Assembly (NCBI RefSeq): GCF_014904735.1
Contig: NZ_JACZCR010000001.1
Coordinates: 31,584-95,583 of the forward strand
Reading direction: 5' to 3'
DNA length: 64,000 nt
From: Microbulbifer hainanensis
Lineage (GTDB): Bacteria; Pseudomonadota; Gammaproteobacteria; Pseudomonadales; Cellvibrionaceae
Both the position numbers and the translations under genes were made by a program. Below are positions 34,272 through 43,520 of this stretch, in pieces; position 1 is the stretch's first letter; every line of letters starts with the position of its first letter. The notes under the pieces were generated by a model, which saw only the letters and a list, made by a program, of their open reading frames with translations, was not told the origin of the DNA and searched no databases.

Positions 34272-35639
34272 TCAGAACGCCACCCAGGCCTCCACGTAGA
34301 CAGTGTCGTTGTCATTGGCGTCGCGTCCGCTGCCGTCGTAGTTCCTGCTCGCACCATCAAACTTGTTGTAGCGCGTGTACTGCAGGGAAAATTTCACATT
34401 GCTTCCAGGCCAGAATTTAGGCCCCCCCTTTTTGTTTAGGGGCATATAGTCGAGCTGCAGTATCCAGCCGAAACTATCCGGAGAACCGGTGCGATTATCG
34501 GCATAGAGCAGCGTGTCGGTATCGCCACCGATGCGGAAATACTGCAGCGTGGCACCATAGGTTTTGTCAAAAAAATAGGAACCCGTGGCGGCCAGGTTCC
34601 ACAGGGCACCCGTTGAGTTTTCAGCGAGCCCGAGCTCCTGACTTGCGTCCCACTCTTGCCGCTCACGCAGGCCGCTGAACATCACGGTCACGTCGTGGCG
34701 GTCCTTGGCGTACTGGTATTCGAAATCCAGGCCGATATCCAAATAGTGATCGGTACCGGCGCTGGAATCGCGCTCGGGAAAGGTGTTGGCGGATAAGCCA
34801 AAGGTCCCGATTTCGAGGCGGTGATCACCCCGGGACAGTTCTTTAGCCAGCCGCCAGTAGGGCGCCGGATTATCGATCTGCGCTTCCCCCTCCGGATCCA
34901 CGCCCAAATCCGACTGCACCCTGGCCGAGAGGCTGTCGTAGCCACCGAGGTCGAGATACACGGAGTCATCCAGCCATAAGTAGCCTCCGAAACCGGCGAC
35001 CTGCTGGGCCAGCGCGCCGCCCAACAGGGTCTCCGCATCTGGCGTCGGCGCGAGCCCCGAACCGGAATAGGGAAAACTCCAGACCGGGGTGGTGTTCCAC
35101 AAGTCCTGCATTGTAGGGCTGTTATTCAGGTACAAACCGTAGTCGAACTTGTGCTTTTCCGTGCTGGCACTGTCGGCAAATCGGAACTCGGCATTATCCC
35201 AGGACCAGGCTTTTTCGACTCCGTCGTAAGTGGACTGGATAAATACGCCAAATTTGCCGAGTGCAGCGGATTTATCCGCTAAAGGGCCGAAGAGTCTTCC
35301 CGCATAAAACACGCTTCCCTGAGTCAGGGCGAAGTTGTCATTGTCATCGAAGCCCGGACCGGCGCCGCCCGGCTGCCCCTCGGCAGTGTGAGTGAAGGAT
35401 GGCTGCAGCATCATCGCCAGCGGTGGCATTTTGCTCTGCCCGGTACTGAGCGTGTACCCCTTCAATTTAAAGTCCCGCCCGAGTTCGCTGAGCTGGGGAT
35501 AGGTTGTGTGACAGGCGTGACAGGCTATGCCGGTCTGCCGGTAGAAGCTGGGCACCGCGTAGCTGGCGTTTGGCAGACAGAGCACGCCGCTGACGCAAAA
35601 CAGCAGCAACACGTGAATTGGACTTAGGGCCTTTGGCAT
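34272..35639 (-). CDS. Fused monoheme cytochrome c / outer-membrane beta-barrel (Cyc2-like)
   Basis: 455 residues from ATG 35639, which has AAGGGGA at about seven bases; an ATG six bases upstream is too close to it. A signal peptide ends about ASYA (28). A single heme motif C40-H-A-C43-H44 follows in RQTGIACHACHTTYPQLSEL, continuing GRDFKLKGYTLS. This matches the N-terminal cytochrome signature of Cyc2-type cytochrome-porins (Q-T-G...C-x-x-C-H...F/Y-P-x-L...G-x-x-F-K-x-x-G-Y). The remaining about 400 residues are amphipathic strands rich in Asp/Tyr ending in an aromatic (VEAWVAF), as for outer-membrane barrels. Cyc2 proteins take electrons from extracellular Fe(II); whether this one does is unproven. 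Monocistronic. Confidence 0.75.
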   Translation of the reverse strand: MPKALSPIHVLLLFCVSGVLCLPNASYAVPSFYRQTGIACHACHTTYPQLSELGRDFKLKGYTLSTGQSKMPPLAMMLQPSFTHTAEGQPGGAGPGFDDNDNFALTQGSVFYAGRLFGPLADKSAALGKFGVFIQSTYDGVEKAWSWDNAEFRFADSASTEKHKFDYGLYLNNSPTMQDLWNTTPVWSFPYSGSGLAPTPDAETLLGGALAQQVAGFGGYLWLDDSVYLDLGGYDSLSARVQSDLGVDPEGEAQIDNPAPYWRLAKELSRGDHRLEIGTFGLSANTFPERDSSAGTDHYLDIGLDFEYQYAKDRHDVTVMFSGLRERQEWDASQELGLAENSTGALWNLAATGSYFFDKTYGATLQYFRIGGDTDTLLYADNRTGSPDSFGWILQLDYMPLNKKGGPKFWPGSNVKFSLQYTRYNKFDGASRNYDGSGRDANDNDTVYVEAWVAF

Positions 35640-35940
35640 TGGCATTCCCCTTCCGTGGGACTCACTGAAACAAGCTGGCGCTCCACGGAACGGGGCGACG
35701 GGCCTGAGGGCTAGCGGACAGAATCTCATCGCCGCCGGAGACTGGAAACGGGAAGCTAATAGATGCCGTGGCAATACAGGGCGCGTACGGCAGTGGCTGC
35801 AATGGGGATCTGAAAAATGAGTCTGGAAGGACTTTGCCGGCCGCGCCAGCGCTTGCCGCCAAACTCGACAGCTTTACGAGGGAGCGTCCGCCGCAGCAGT
35901 CACATCGTTAGTGCGTCGTGGCGAAATATCCAGAGATCAC
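35640..35940. other. Upstream region of the Cyc2-like gene
   Basis: About 300 bases with no credible gene between the cytochrome-porin start and the end of the hypothetical gene at 35941. It should hold the promoter of the cytochrome-porin gene; no clear box was found. Confidence 0.5.
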
Positions 35941-36528
35941 TCAGAGCGCGCGGTAGTCCGGGATCGGCCGACCTTTTACCGCCTCGTAAAGTGGCGCCTT
36001 ATTTTCATGGGTGAAGATAAGCGATATCGGCGTGGGATCTCCCACCAGGCGATTGATCGAAGTGTAACTACCCATCACAACGAGCTTGTGCCACTTGATT
36101 TCTGTATTGCCGTTACTGGCCCGTTCCGGATTCAGGGTCGGATCAAACAGCAGGCCCCGGTGGTGCCTTTTCCTGCTCGAGCGCCGGTCGATAAGGTTGA
36201 TACGGTGCAGTTGATAGGCGGTCTGCTCCACAAAACTACCCTGGTAAGACACCAGGTCAGAGATACCGATGGTGTGCTCTCTGCCGTCATACTGATAGGT
36301 GCCGGAAACCCGCAGCGCTTTCAGATCATACTGCTTTAGCAGCGCACTGATTTCAGACGCAGTCACGCTCTGCTTGAATTCGAGTTGAAAGGTGCGCTTG
36401 GCATCCGGGTCTGAAGCCAGCTCGCTTGTCAGCTCGTCCATATCAGCGGGGTTGAGAAGCTGACCGGATACGGCGGGGTAGGAAAGCGCGACCAGAAGGG
36501 CCGACGCCAGCAGGTTTTTCAGGCTCAT
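35941..36528 (-). CDS. Secreted protein of unknown function, last gene of the PhoPQ-like operon
   Basis: 195 residues from ATG 36528 with GAGGTCG just upstream; the open frame extends 18 codons further without signal character. Signal peptide ends about PAVSG (20). The mature part is mixed alpha/beta with QLEFKQSVTASEISALLKQY and a basic patch RRSSRKRHHRG at its middle. Not recognised. It is on the same strand as and 81 bases after the sensor kinase gene, so it may be part of, or a target of, that two-component system. Confidence 0.65.
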   Translation of the reverse strand: MSLKNLLASALLVALSYPAVSGQLLNPADMDELTSELASDPDAKRTFQLEFKQSVTASEISALLKQYDLKALRVSGTYQYDGREHTIGISDLVSYQGSFVEQTAYQLHRINLIDRRSSRKRHHRGLLFDPTLNPERASNGNTEIKWHKLVVMGSYTSINRLVGDPTPISLIFTHENKAPLYEAVKGRPIPDYRAL

Positions 36529-36609
36529 TTCGACCTCCCTGTGGAAATGCAGCCTCTTGATAGTACAAGCTACCACTTGCAATTCAAGGTGAGCCCAGGG
36601 GAGGTCGCG

Positions 36610-37956
36610 CTAAATCGTGACGCTGATCTCAGCACCACCGAGGGGCGACGGGGATACGTTGATCTCGCCGCCGTAACTCTCGACGATATCCAGCACCACC
36701 GCCAGGCCTATGCCCTGCCCTACCTGTTGCTCATCTGCGCGCACGCCGCGCTGGGTTACCTGCCGCCACTGGTCGGCGTCGATACCCGGACCGTTGTCGG
36801 CCACGGATATGTCCAGCTTGCGCTCATTTTCGCCGTTGCGAATTCTGACCTGCAATTCGCCGCCACCGTACTTGTAGCCGTTGTCGAGCAGGTTGCCGAG
36901 CAATTCCATCAGGTCGCCTTCGTCGCCATAAAACAGCGTGTCTTCGGCACATTCCAGCAGAACATCTGCGGGCTTGTCGCGATACACCTTTTCCAGCGCA
37001 TCGAGAATTTTTCGCGCCAGCGGCGCGACTGGCACGCCGCGCAGAATCGATTTCGGTGAACTGGTGACAGCCCGCTGCAGCTGGTAGCTGATGATGCTGT
37101 CCATACGTTGCACCTGCTCGATCAGGTTCTCGTAGGCCACGCGGGAGTCCCGGGAGAAATTGAGCCCCTTCAACACTGCCAGTGGCGTTTTCAGGCTGTG
37201 CGCCAGGTCCGCCAGCGTGTGCCGGGTTTTCTCTCGCTGGCGGCGCTCATTTTCAATCAGCAGATTCAGGTTGTCGGTGAGTGGCTTCAGTTCCCGCGGA
37301 AAATCTCCCTGCAACTTGTCGCTGCCGCCCTGCTGCATTTTCTTCAGTGAGCGCGCCACAGAAGCCAGTGGCGCCAGGCCCCAGCGCAGCACCAGCCACT
37401 GTGCCAGCACCAGCATCAGCGCCCCGATACCCAGCCAGCGCCACAGCGTCGAACGGAATTGCTCTACCTGCGCCCTCAGTGGCGCCGCATCTTCCAGCAC
37501 CATGAAGGTGTACTGCTCTTCATTATCGAGCCCCCAGGCAACGCCCTGGCGGAAACTCAGATAGCGGTCTTCCTGCCCAGGCAGGCTGACCTCGGAGAAA
37601 ACCTTGTGTCCCTGGGGCAGCGGGTGGGACGGCAACTGGGAGATCGCCAGCGCCGACCCGGAACGCCAGATAACCCGTCCGCGACTATCGGTGACGGCGC
37701 CGATCAGGCCGGAGTCCGGCTGGTTGAAGCGCTGTTCCGGCAGCACCGGCGGAAACTGCAGGCTGTCGTCGCCCGGTTCTGCCACGGCCAGCAACGTGAA
37801 AATGTGCAACTGCAGTTCGCGCTCTTTGGCCGCGTGCAGCGACGTGCGGAAGGCGTGCTCAAGCACACCGGAAAACAATACCAGAAAGGCCACCAGCACC
37901 AGGCTGGTGACCAGGGACAGGCGTCCTTTGAGGGATCTGAACCACGAGGAAAACAA
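36610..37956 (-). CDS. PhoQ-like sensor histidine kinase
   Basis: 448 residues: two membrane segments (about 14-36 and 165-185) around a periplasmic sensor region, a HAMP-like linker, the H-box LADLAHSLKTPLAVLKG, N-box GNLLDNGYKYGGGELQ, and G-boxes VADNGPGID and GQGIGLAVVLDI. The SLKTPLAVL H-box is the PhoQ hallmark. The periplasmic part lacks an obvious acidic patch, so the signal may differ from Mg2+. Starts 21 bases after its response-regulator gene. Confidence 0.9.
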   Translation of the reverse strand: MFSSWFRSLKGRLSLVTSLVLVAFLVLFSGVLEHAFRTSLHAAKERELQLHIFTLLAVAEPGDDSLQFPPVLPEQRFNQPDSGLIGAVTDSRGRVIWRSGSALAISQLPSHPLPQGHKVFSEVSLPGQEDRYLSFRQGVAWGLDNEEQYTFMVLEDAAPLRAQVEQFRSTLWRWLGIGALMLVLAQWLVLRWGLAPLASVARSLKKMQQGGSDKLQGDFPRELKPLTDNLNLLIENERRQREKTRHTLADLAHSLKTPLAVLKGLNFSRDSRVAYENLIEQVQRMDSIISYQLQRAVTSSPKSILRGVPVAPLARKILDALEKVYRDKPADVLLECAEDTLFYGDEGDLMELLGNLLDNGYKYGGGELQVRIRNGENERKLDISVADNGPGIDADQWRQVTQRGVRADEQQVGQGIGLAVVLDIVESYGGEINVSPSPLGGAEISVTI

Positions 37957-37977
37957 GGGAGGTGCGACCGTCAGCAG

Positions 37978-38652
37978 TTATTCGGGGGCAACAAAGCGAT
38001 AGCCGCGGCCGCGCAGTGTCTCGATTGGCTTCAGTGCCGCCGCCGCGTCAATCTTCTTGCGCAGCCGGCCGATAAATACCTCGATGACGTTGCTGTCCCG
38101 GTCGCAGTCCTGCTCGTAGATATGCTCGGTCAGTGCCGTTTTGGAAACCACTTCATCCGGGTGCAGCATCAGGTATTCCAACACCTTGTACTCGAACGAC
38201 GTCAGTTCCAGTTCACTGTCGGCGACGGTCACCCGCTGCGCACTGGTATCCAGCACCATGGGGCCGGCCTTGATGGTCGGCGACGAGAATCCCGCGGAAC
38301 GACGCACCAGTGCATTCAACCGCGCCAACAGTTCCTCGGTATGGAAGGGTTTTACCAGGTAGTCGTCGCCGCCGGCCTCGAGGCCGCCAACCCGCTCCTG
38401 CCAGTGTCCGCGAGCCGTGAGGATCAGAATGGGAAAGTGCTTGTCTTCACCGCGCAGGGTGCGGATTACTTCGATGCCGTCCAATTTCGGCAGCCCCAGG
38501 TCCATCACCGCCACATCGTAGGGAAACTCGCGGCCGAGATAGAGGGCCTCTTCACCATCCGGGGCCTCGTCCACCGTGTAGCCGGCGTCGCGCAGCGACA
38601 GCGCCAGTTGTTGGCGCAACAGTTCTTCATCCTCTACCAGTAGAGCGCGCAT
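37978..38652 (-). CDS. PhoP-like response regulator
   Basis: 224 residues: receiver domain with phospho-acceptor Asp51 (VAVMDLGLP), acidic pair in VEDEE, Thr in LILTARGHWQERV and Lys in LVKPFHTEELLARL, followed by an OmpR-type winged helix (about 128-222) ending GRGYRFVAPE. The ARGHWQERV and KPFHTEELLARLNALVRR segments are close to PhoP. Upstream partner of the PhoQ-like kinase. Confidence 0.93.
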   Translation of the reverse strand: MRALLVEDEELLRQQLALSLRDAGYTVDEAPDGEEALYLGREFPYDVAVMDLGLPKLDGIEVIRTLRGEDKHFPILILTARGHWQERVGGLEAGGDDYLVKPFHTEELLARLNALVRRSAGFSSPTIKAGPMVLDTSAQRVTVADSELELTSFEYKVLEYLMLHPDEVVSKTALTEHIYEQDCDRDSNVIEVFIGRLRKKIDAAAALKPIETLRGRGYRFVAPE

Positions 38653-38727
38653 GCGACTCCCCCCTGCGATTCAAAGTTTGATACTGGCCGGGCTTCAAAA
38701 AGGTTGCCGGCCCGACACCGCGACCCC

Positions 38728-39045
38728 CTAGCGGGAGATACGACCGGTGCGCTTGTCCACATAGACCACGTAGACCTGGCTTTTATCCGAAAGACCCTTG
38801 ACCCGGTACATGCTTCGGCCTTTCCGCTGCACCTCGGAGATTGCCAGAATCTTGCCCCCGAAGCGCTTTTTCACCCGGGCCGCCGCTTCATCGCGGGATA
38901 TTTCCCGCTGCTGAACCCGCAGGATTTCGGGTTGCCAGCCACGGTGCTCGAAGGCGGCGCGGGCCTGCAGCGGCGAGGCACCCAGGCAGAGCAGCCAGGC
39001 AATAACAAGGAGGTGGGGCCGGAATGCGAGGCGGCGCAATGTCAC
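38728..39045 (-). CDS. PepSY-domain protein, first gene of the PhoPQ-like operon
   Basis: 105 residues from GTG 39045, preceded by GAGGAG; a longer frame (to 39096) lacks signal character at its start. Signal peptide LLVIAWLLCLGASPLQA, then one PepSY domain: ISRDEAAARVKKRFGGKILA and YRVKGLSDKSQVYVVYVDKRTG. Small secreted PepSY proteins often precede PhoPQ/PmrAB-like systems and may modulate or report for the sensor. Confidence 0.85.
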   Translation of the reverse strand: MTLRRLAFRPHLLVIAWLLCLGASPLQARAAFEHRGWQPEILRVQQREISRDEAAARVKKRFGGKILAISEVQRKGRSMYRVKGLSDKSQVYVVYVDKRTGRISR

Positions 39046-39095
39046 AATGAAACTCCTCAGGTTCACGATATTCGATCCATCTGGGCCGAGGCCCA

Positions 39096-39659
39096 CTACA
39101 GAGCGGGCGAAACTTCGACGCGAACCCGGATTCTATCGCCGGGATGCTGTTCGGTGCGAGTCAAATACTCGCGGCCATTATAGCGATAGCGCACATCGTA
39201 ACCGACCAGCTCCCGGCGGGTAGTGAATTCATCCACTACCTGGCAGCGCTGTTCTGTGGCGTACTGCGTGGGCGCGTTCGCACGGCTGATCTCGTTGCCG
39301 ATCATCGCGCCGACTGCCGCACCCGCCACAGTGGAGGCACCGCGGCTGTGGCGGCGGTAGTGATGGCCGTGACCACCGGCCTTGTTACCAATGGCCGCGC
39401 CGATCAGGCCACCGATCAGGGCCCCGGCGGGCGAGCGCGGCTGCTGGTATGCTACCTGCTGGTCCCAGCACTGGGTGCGCGGCGTGCGTACCTGCACGTC
39501 GTTGTATACCGGCGTGACCGAGGTGACCCGGGCGAAATCGTAGCCGTCACCGGTCTCGTATGCAGGGTAATAGCCGCTGTCGCCGGCACTGGCCCAGGCG
39601 CTGAAACCCACCAGTCCGGCTACCAGGAGCCCGGCGAGAAGTTGTTTGTAGAGTTGCAT
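39096..39659 (-). CDS. Glycine-zipper (2TM) envelope protein
   Basis: 187 residues from ATG 39659 with GGGAG upstream; the longer open frame adds 19 residues before the signal peptide. Signal peptide ends about AWASA (25). A glycine zipper of the Rick_17kDa_Anti type spans about residues 75-130: PAGALIGGLIGAAIGNKAGG, a His/Arg-rich loop, and TVAGAAVGAMIGNEI. The C-terminal stretch RYRYNGREYLTRTEQHPGDR is common in such proteins. Probably inserts in or spans the outer membrane; role unknown. Confidence 0.85.
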   Translation of the reverse strand: MQLYKQLLAGLLVAGLVGFSAWASAGDSGYYPAYETGDGYDFARVTSVTPVYNDVQVRTPRTQCWDQQVAYQQPRSPAGALIGGLIGAAIGNKAGGHGHHYRRHSRGASTVAGAAVGAMIGNEISRANAPTQYATEQRCQVVDEFTTRRELVGYDVRYRYNGREYLTRTEQHPGDRIRVRVEVSPAL

Positions 39660-40092
39660 GATCGATCTCCCGTTGATCATCGATGGGAGCACTTTAAGGC
39701 AGCGGGTCTGAATCAAACCTGAACTGGCCCCGCCATTGCCGTCAGCAGCCCTTCGCGCCTCTTTCCTGACGCGGTGCAGGCGTTCACGCTGTTCGGGTGC
39801 CTGTTACCGCCACTGGTCCCGCAGACACCGCCGCTGTCAGCTTTGCAGCCGATCGCCACGGCGATCCAACCTATTGTTATTGCGCTTGACCTTGCGGTCG
39901 AGATGCTGTGTCGGTGTGCCATCGGTGGCGGTCGGGACGGATCAGTTGGTCAGCAATAATGCCTTTCCGCTAAGCCCCGGTGGTTTGGGTTCGGCGCCGA
40001 GACAGTGCCGCGTCAGCGCCATCACCAGACGTACCAGCTTTATGATCCAGATCGGGGCGATGAGTACAAACTGTCCTATCTGCGCGCCGGCT
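39660..40092. other. Intergenic region with a decayed basic-repeat coding fragment
   Basis: More than 400 bases without an intact gene. On the minus strand, 39941-39837 encodes TPTQHLDRKVKRNNNRLDRR and GDRLQS before a stop; the L-D-R-K/R...R pattern resembles small secreted proteins built of LDRKGDRI-type repeats, with further RERLHRVRKEARRAADGN in the same frame after another stop. I read this as a possible pseudogene, with low confidence. Confidence 0.25.
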
Positions 40093-40542
40093 TCAGGGTG
40101 CCTTCAATGCCTCGATCTCGGCTTCGAGACTGGCTTCCGTCTGCGGACCTACCAGTGTCTTGCGCCACTTCCCATCGCGATCGATGACAAAGGTAGTGGG
40201 CAGCACCGTCGGTCGCGGCTGATTCCAGCGCGCAGCCGGCTCCTCCGCGAGTATCGGGAAGCGAATATCCATCTTCTGAGCCTGAGTCGCGGTTTTTTCT
40301 GCGGGCAGTTGATCGAAATTGATGCCGATCACCCGCACATTGTCGTTGGCGCTGTCGAAGTGATTGAGCTCCGGTATTTCCTTGCGGCAGGGCTTGCACC
40401 ACTCGGCCCAGTAATTCACCAGCAGTACCTTGCCCTCGGTATCGATCCGCTGGCCATCGATCCCGGTCAGTCCATCGCCGCCCTGCTCACACCCGCTTAT
40501 TGCGACGGCCAACCACAGAAAGGCTGCCATTCCCATCGACAT
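40093..40542 (-). CDS. TlpA-like periplasmic thioredoxin (lipoprotein)
   Basis: 149 residues from ATG 40542. Lipoprotein signal MAAFLWLAVAISGC, then the redox motif WAEWCKPCRKEIPELN in a thioredoxin fold, with the cis-Pro segment LPTTFVIDRDG. It belongs to the TlpA/ResA-like thiol-disulphide proteins of the envelope. Its start lies inside the 3' end of the upstream yihY-type gene (about 56 bp overlap), and starts at 40536 or 40530 are also possible. Confidence 0.82.
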   Translation of the reverse strand: MSMGMAAFLWLAVAISGCEQGGDGLTGIDGQRIDTEGKVLLVNYWAEWCKPCRKEIPELNHFDSANDNVRVIGINFDQLPAEKTATQAQKMDIRFPILAEEPAARWNQPRPTVLPTTFVIDRDGKWRKTLVGPQTEASLEAEIEALKAP

Positions 40543-41881
40543 CTGACTTGGCTTTACTGCTCTCAGATTCACTTTTGCTTCTCCCCCGCTTACTTTTGCT
40601 CTTGCCGCCTTTTTCGGACGCACTGCTTTTCACCGGGGCTTTTTCCTCTGTCGCAGCTGTCTCTTTTTCCATGGCCCCGCGAAACAGTTCCCCCAGATCC
40701 AGCTGCAGCTTTTCCTGCGAAAATGTTTCCGTATCGACAAAGCGCCGCTCGACTTCTTCATACCAGGGCTGATCGTGCAATGCCTGGTGGCCGTATGCGG
40801 GTATTGGGGCCGGGTTCAGCCAGTGCACCAGCTCCATCAGCGAGATGGAATCCAGGTCCCGCTGCAACACGTAGTCGTTGCGCTCCGTCTGCGTAATGAT
40901 TTTCTGATCCTGCAATACCTGGCGGATGCGCCGCCACTGCGCCGGCTTGATTCCCGCGCGGGAAATGTCCTGCTCGCGCACAGCCTGACCGTTTTGATAC
41001 TTGCGGAAAAACTCCCACAACAGGATCAGTGTCGCCACGACATCGGAATATTTTCGCCCGTGGGTGGCCGCGTGATAGGCGGACAGAGTGCGCACCAGCA
41101 CGCAGCCGGCCAGCACAATCATCCACATCAGGTAGATCCACATCAAAAACAGCGGCACAAAGGCAAATGCACCGTACACAGCCTTGACCGAACTGCGCGC
41201 GACAATCGCCCCGAACAGCTGCTTTGCCACCTCGAAGGCGCAGGCCGTGATCGCGCCGCCGACGAGGCCGTGACGCAGGGGCACGCGACAGTTGGGCACG
41301 GCAATAAACAGCAGGGTGAAAGCGATGGCCGAGAATATCCATGGCAGGGCGCGCAACAGGATCGCCACCACACCGAGGCCGTCACTTTCCGGCAAAAACA
41401 TCCTCTGCGAAAACAGGTAGGTGGAGGCCGCAAGGCCGGCGCCGAGCAGAATGGGGCCGAGGCTGAGAATCGCCCAGTACAGCAGGAAACTGGAAACACC
41501 GCGGCGCCCGCGCGGGATATCCCAGATCGCATTGAAGGTGACTTCGATATTGCGCAACATCAATCCCGCCGTCACCAGCAGGATACCGATACCCGCGCCG
41601 GTGAGACGCTGCGCCTGGGAAGAAAAGTTGCTGATATATTCCTGCACTTCGCGACCGCTCTCGGGTACGAAATGGGCAAAGATCTGTTCCTGCAACTTGC
41701 TCTCAAGTCCGGCAAAGTCGGGGAATAAGGACAGCATCGCATAGCTCACCGTTACCAGTGGCACTATTGCAAACAGCGTCATGTAGGTGAGTGCAGCCGC
41801 ACTCTGGCGACAGTTCTTTTCGTTAAATAGCGTCCACAGGGAAGTGAAAAAGCGACGCCAGCGATGCACCAGTTCCGTCAT
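40487..41881 (-). CDS. YihY/BrkB-family inner-membrane protein
   Basis: 464 residues. The family N-terminal SLWTLFNEKNCRQSAAALTYMTLFAIVPLV, read in pieces, and about six membrane segments to residue 270 are followed by a soluble winged-helix-like part (about 290-390). The C-terminal about 60 residues are a low-complexity Ser/Lys/Glu tail (KGGKSKSKRGRSKSESESS) that most relatives lack. The end of the gene overlaps the TlpA-like gene. Confidence 0.88.
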   Translation of the reverse strand: MTELVHRWRRFFTSLWTLFNEKNCRQSAAALTYMTLFAIVPLVTVSYAMLSLFPDFAGLESKLQEQIFAHFVPESGREVQEYISNFSSQAQRLTGAGIGILLVTAGLMLRNIEVTFNAIWDIPRGRRGVSSFLLYWAILSLGPILLGAGLAASTYLFSQRMFLPESDGLGVVAILLRALPWIFSAIAFTLLFIAVPNCRVPLRHGLVGGAITACAFEVAKQLFGAIVARSSVKAVYGAFAFVPLFLMWIYLMWMIVLAGCVLVRTLSAYHAATHGRKYSDVVATLILLWEFFRKYQNGQAVREQDISRAGIKPAQWRRIRQVLQDQKIITQTERNDYVLQRDLDSISLMELVHWLNPAPIPAYGHQALHDQPWYEEVERRFVDTETFSQEKLQLDLGELFRGAMEKETAATEEKAPVKSSASEKGGKSKSKRGRSKSESESSKAKSDVDGNGSLSVVGRRNKRV

Positions 41882-42091
41882 GGTGATTCCGTCTTGTTGT
41901 TGTGCGCTTGCCGAGTCGGGGCCGGCCGATGTTTCATGCCGCAGCCGTTAATGCCTCTGCGCATGAATCTCAAAAGTTTGTTCTCAGGGTCTGGGGACCG
42001 GCTTTGATCGCCGCAGCCCGCAAGGACGGGGCCTCGAATTTAGTCTCAACAGGCCCTAGAATACGCCAAACCATAACAGGATACCGCTGCA

Positions 42092-43400
<1,309 letters not shown>

Positions 43401-43520
43401 TCATTGCCGCGAGATAGCCGGTTCGGGCGGCCCCCAAAGAGATGTCAGCCGCCGGTTCCCCATTGCAAAACCACGCGCCCATAGGCCCCGTAAGCCGTTA
43501 GCGTTAAGGAGTGTTGAGGT

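Noticed and set aside
37459..38643. 394-codon plus-strand open frame across the PhoQ/PhoP-like genes
   Set aside because: Spans two well-supported genes on the other strand; Gln/Arg-rich shadow composition.
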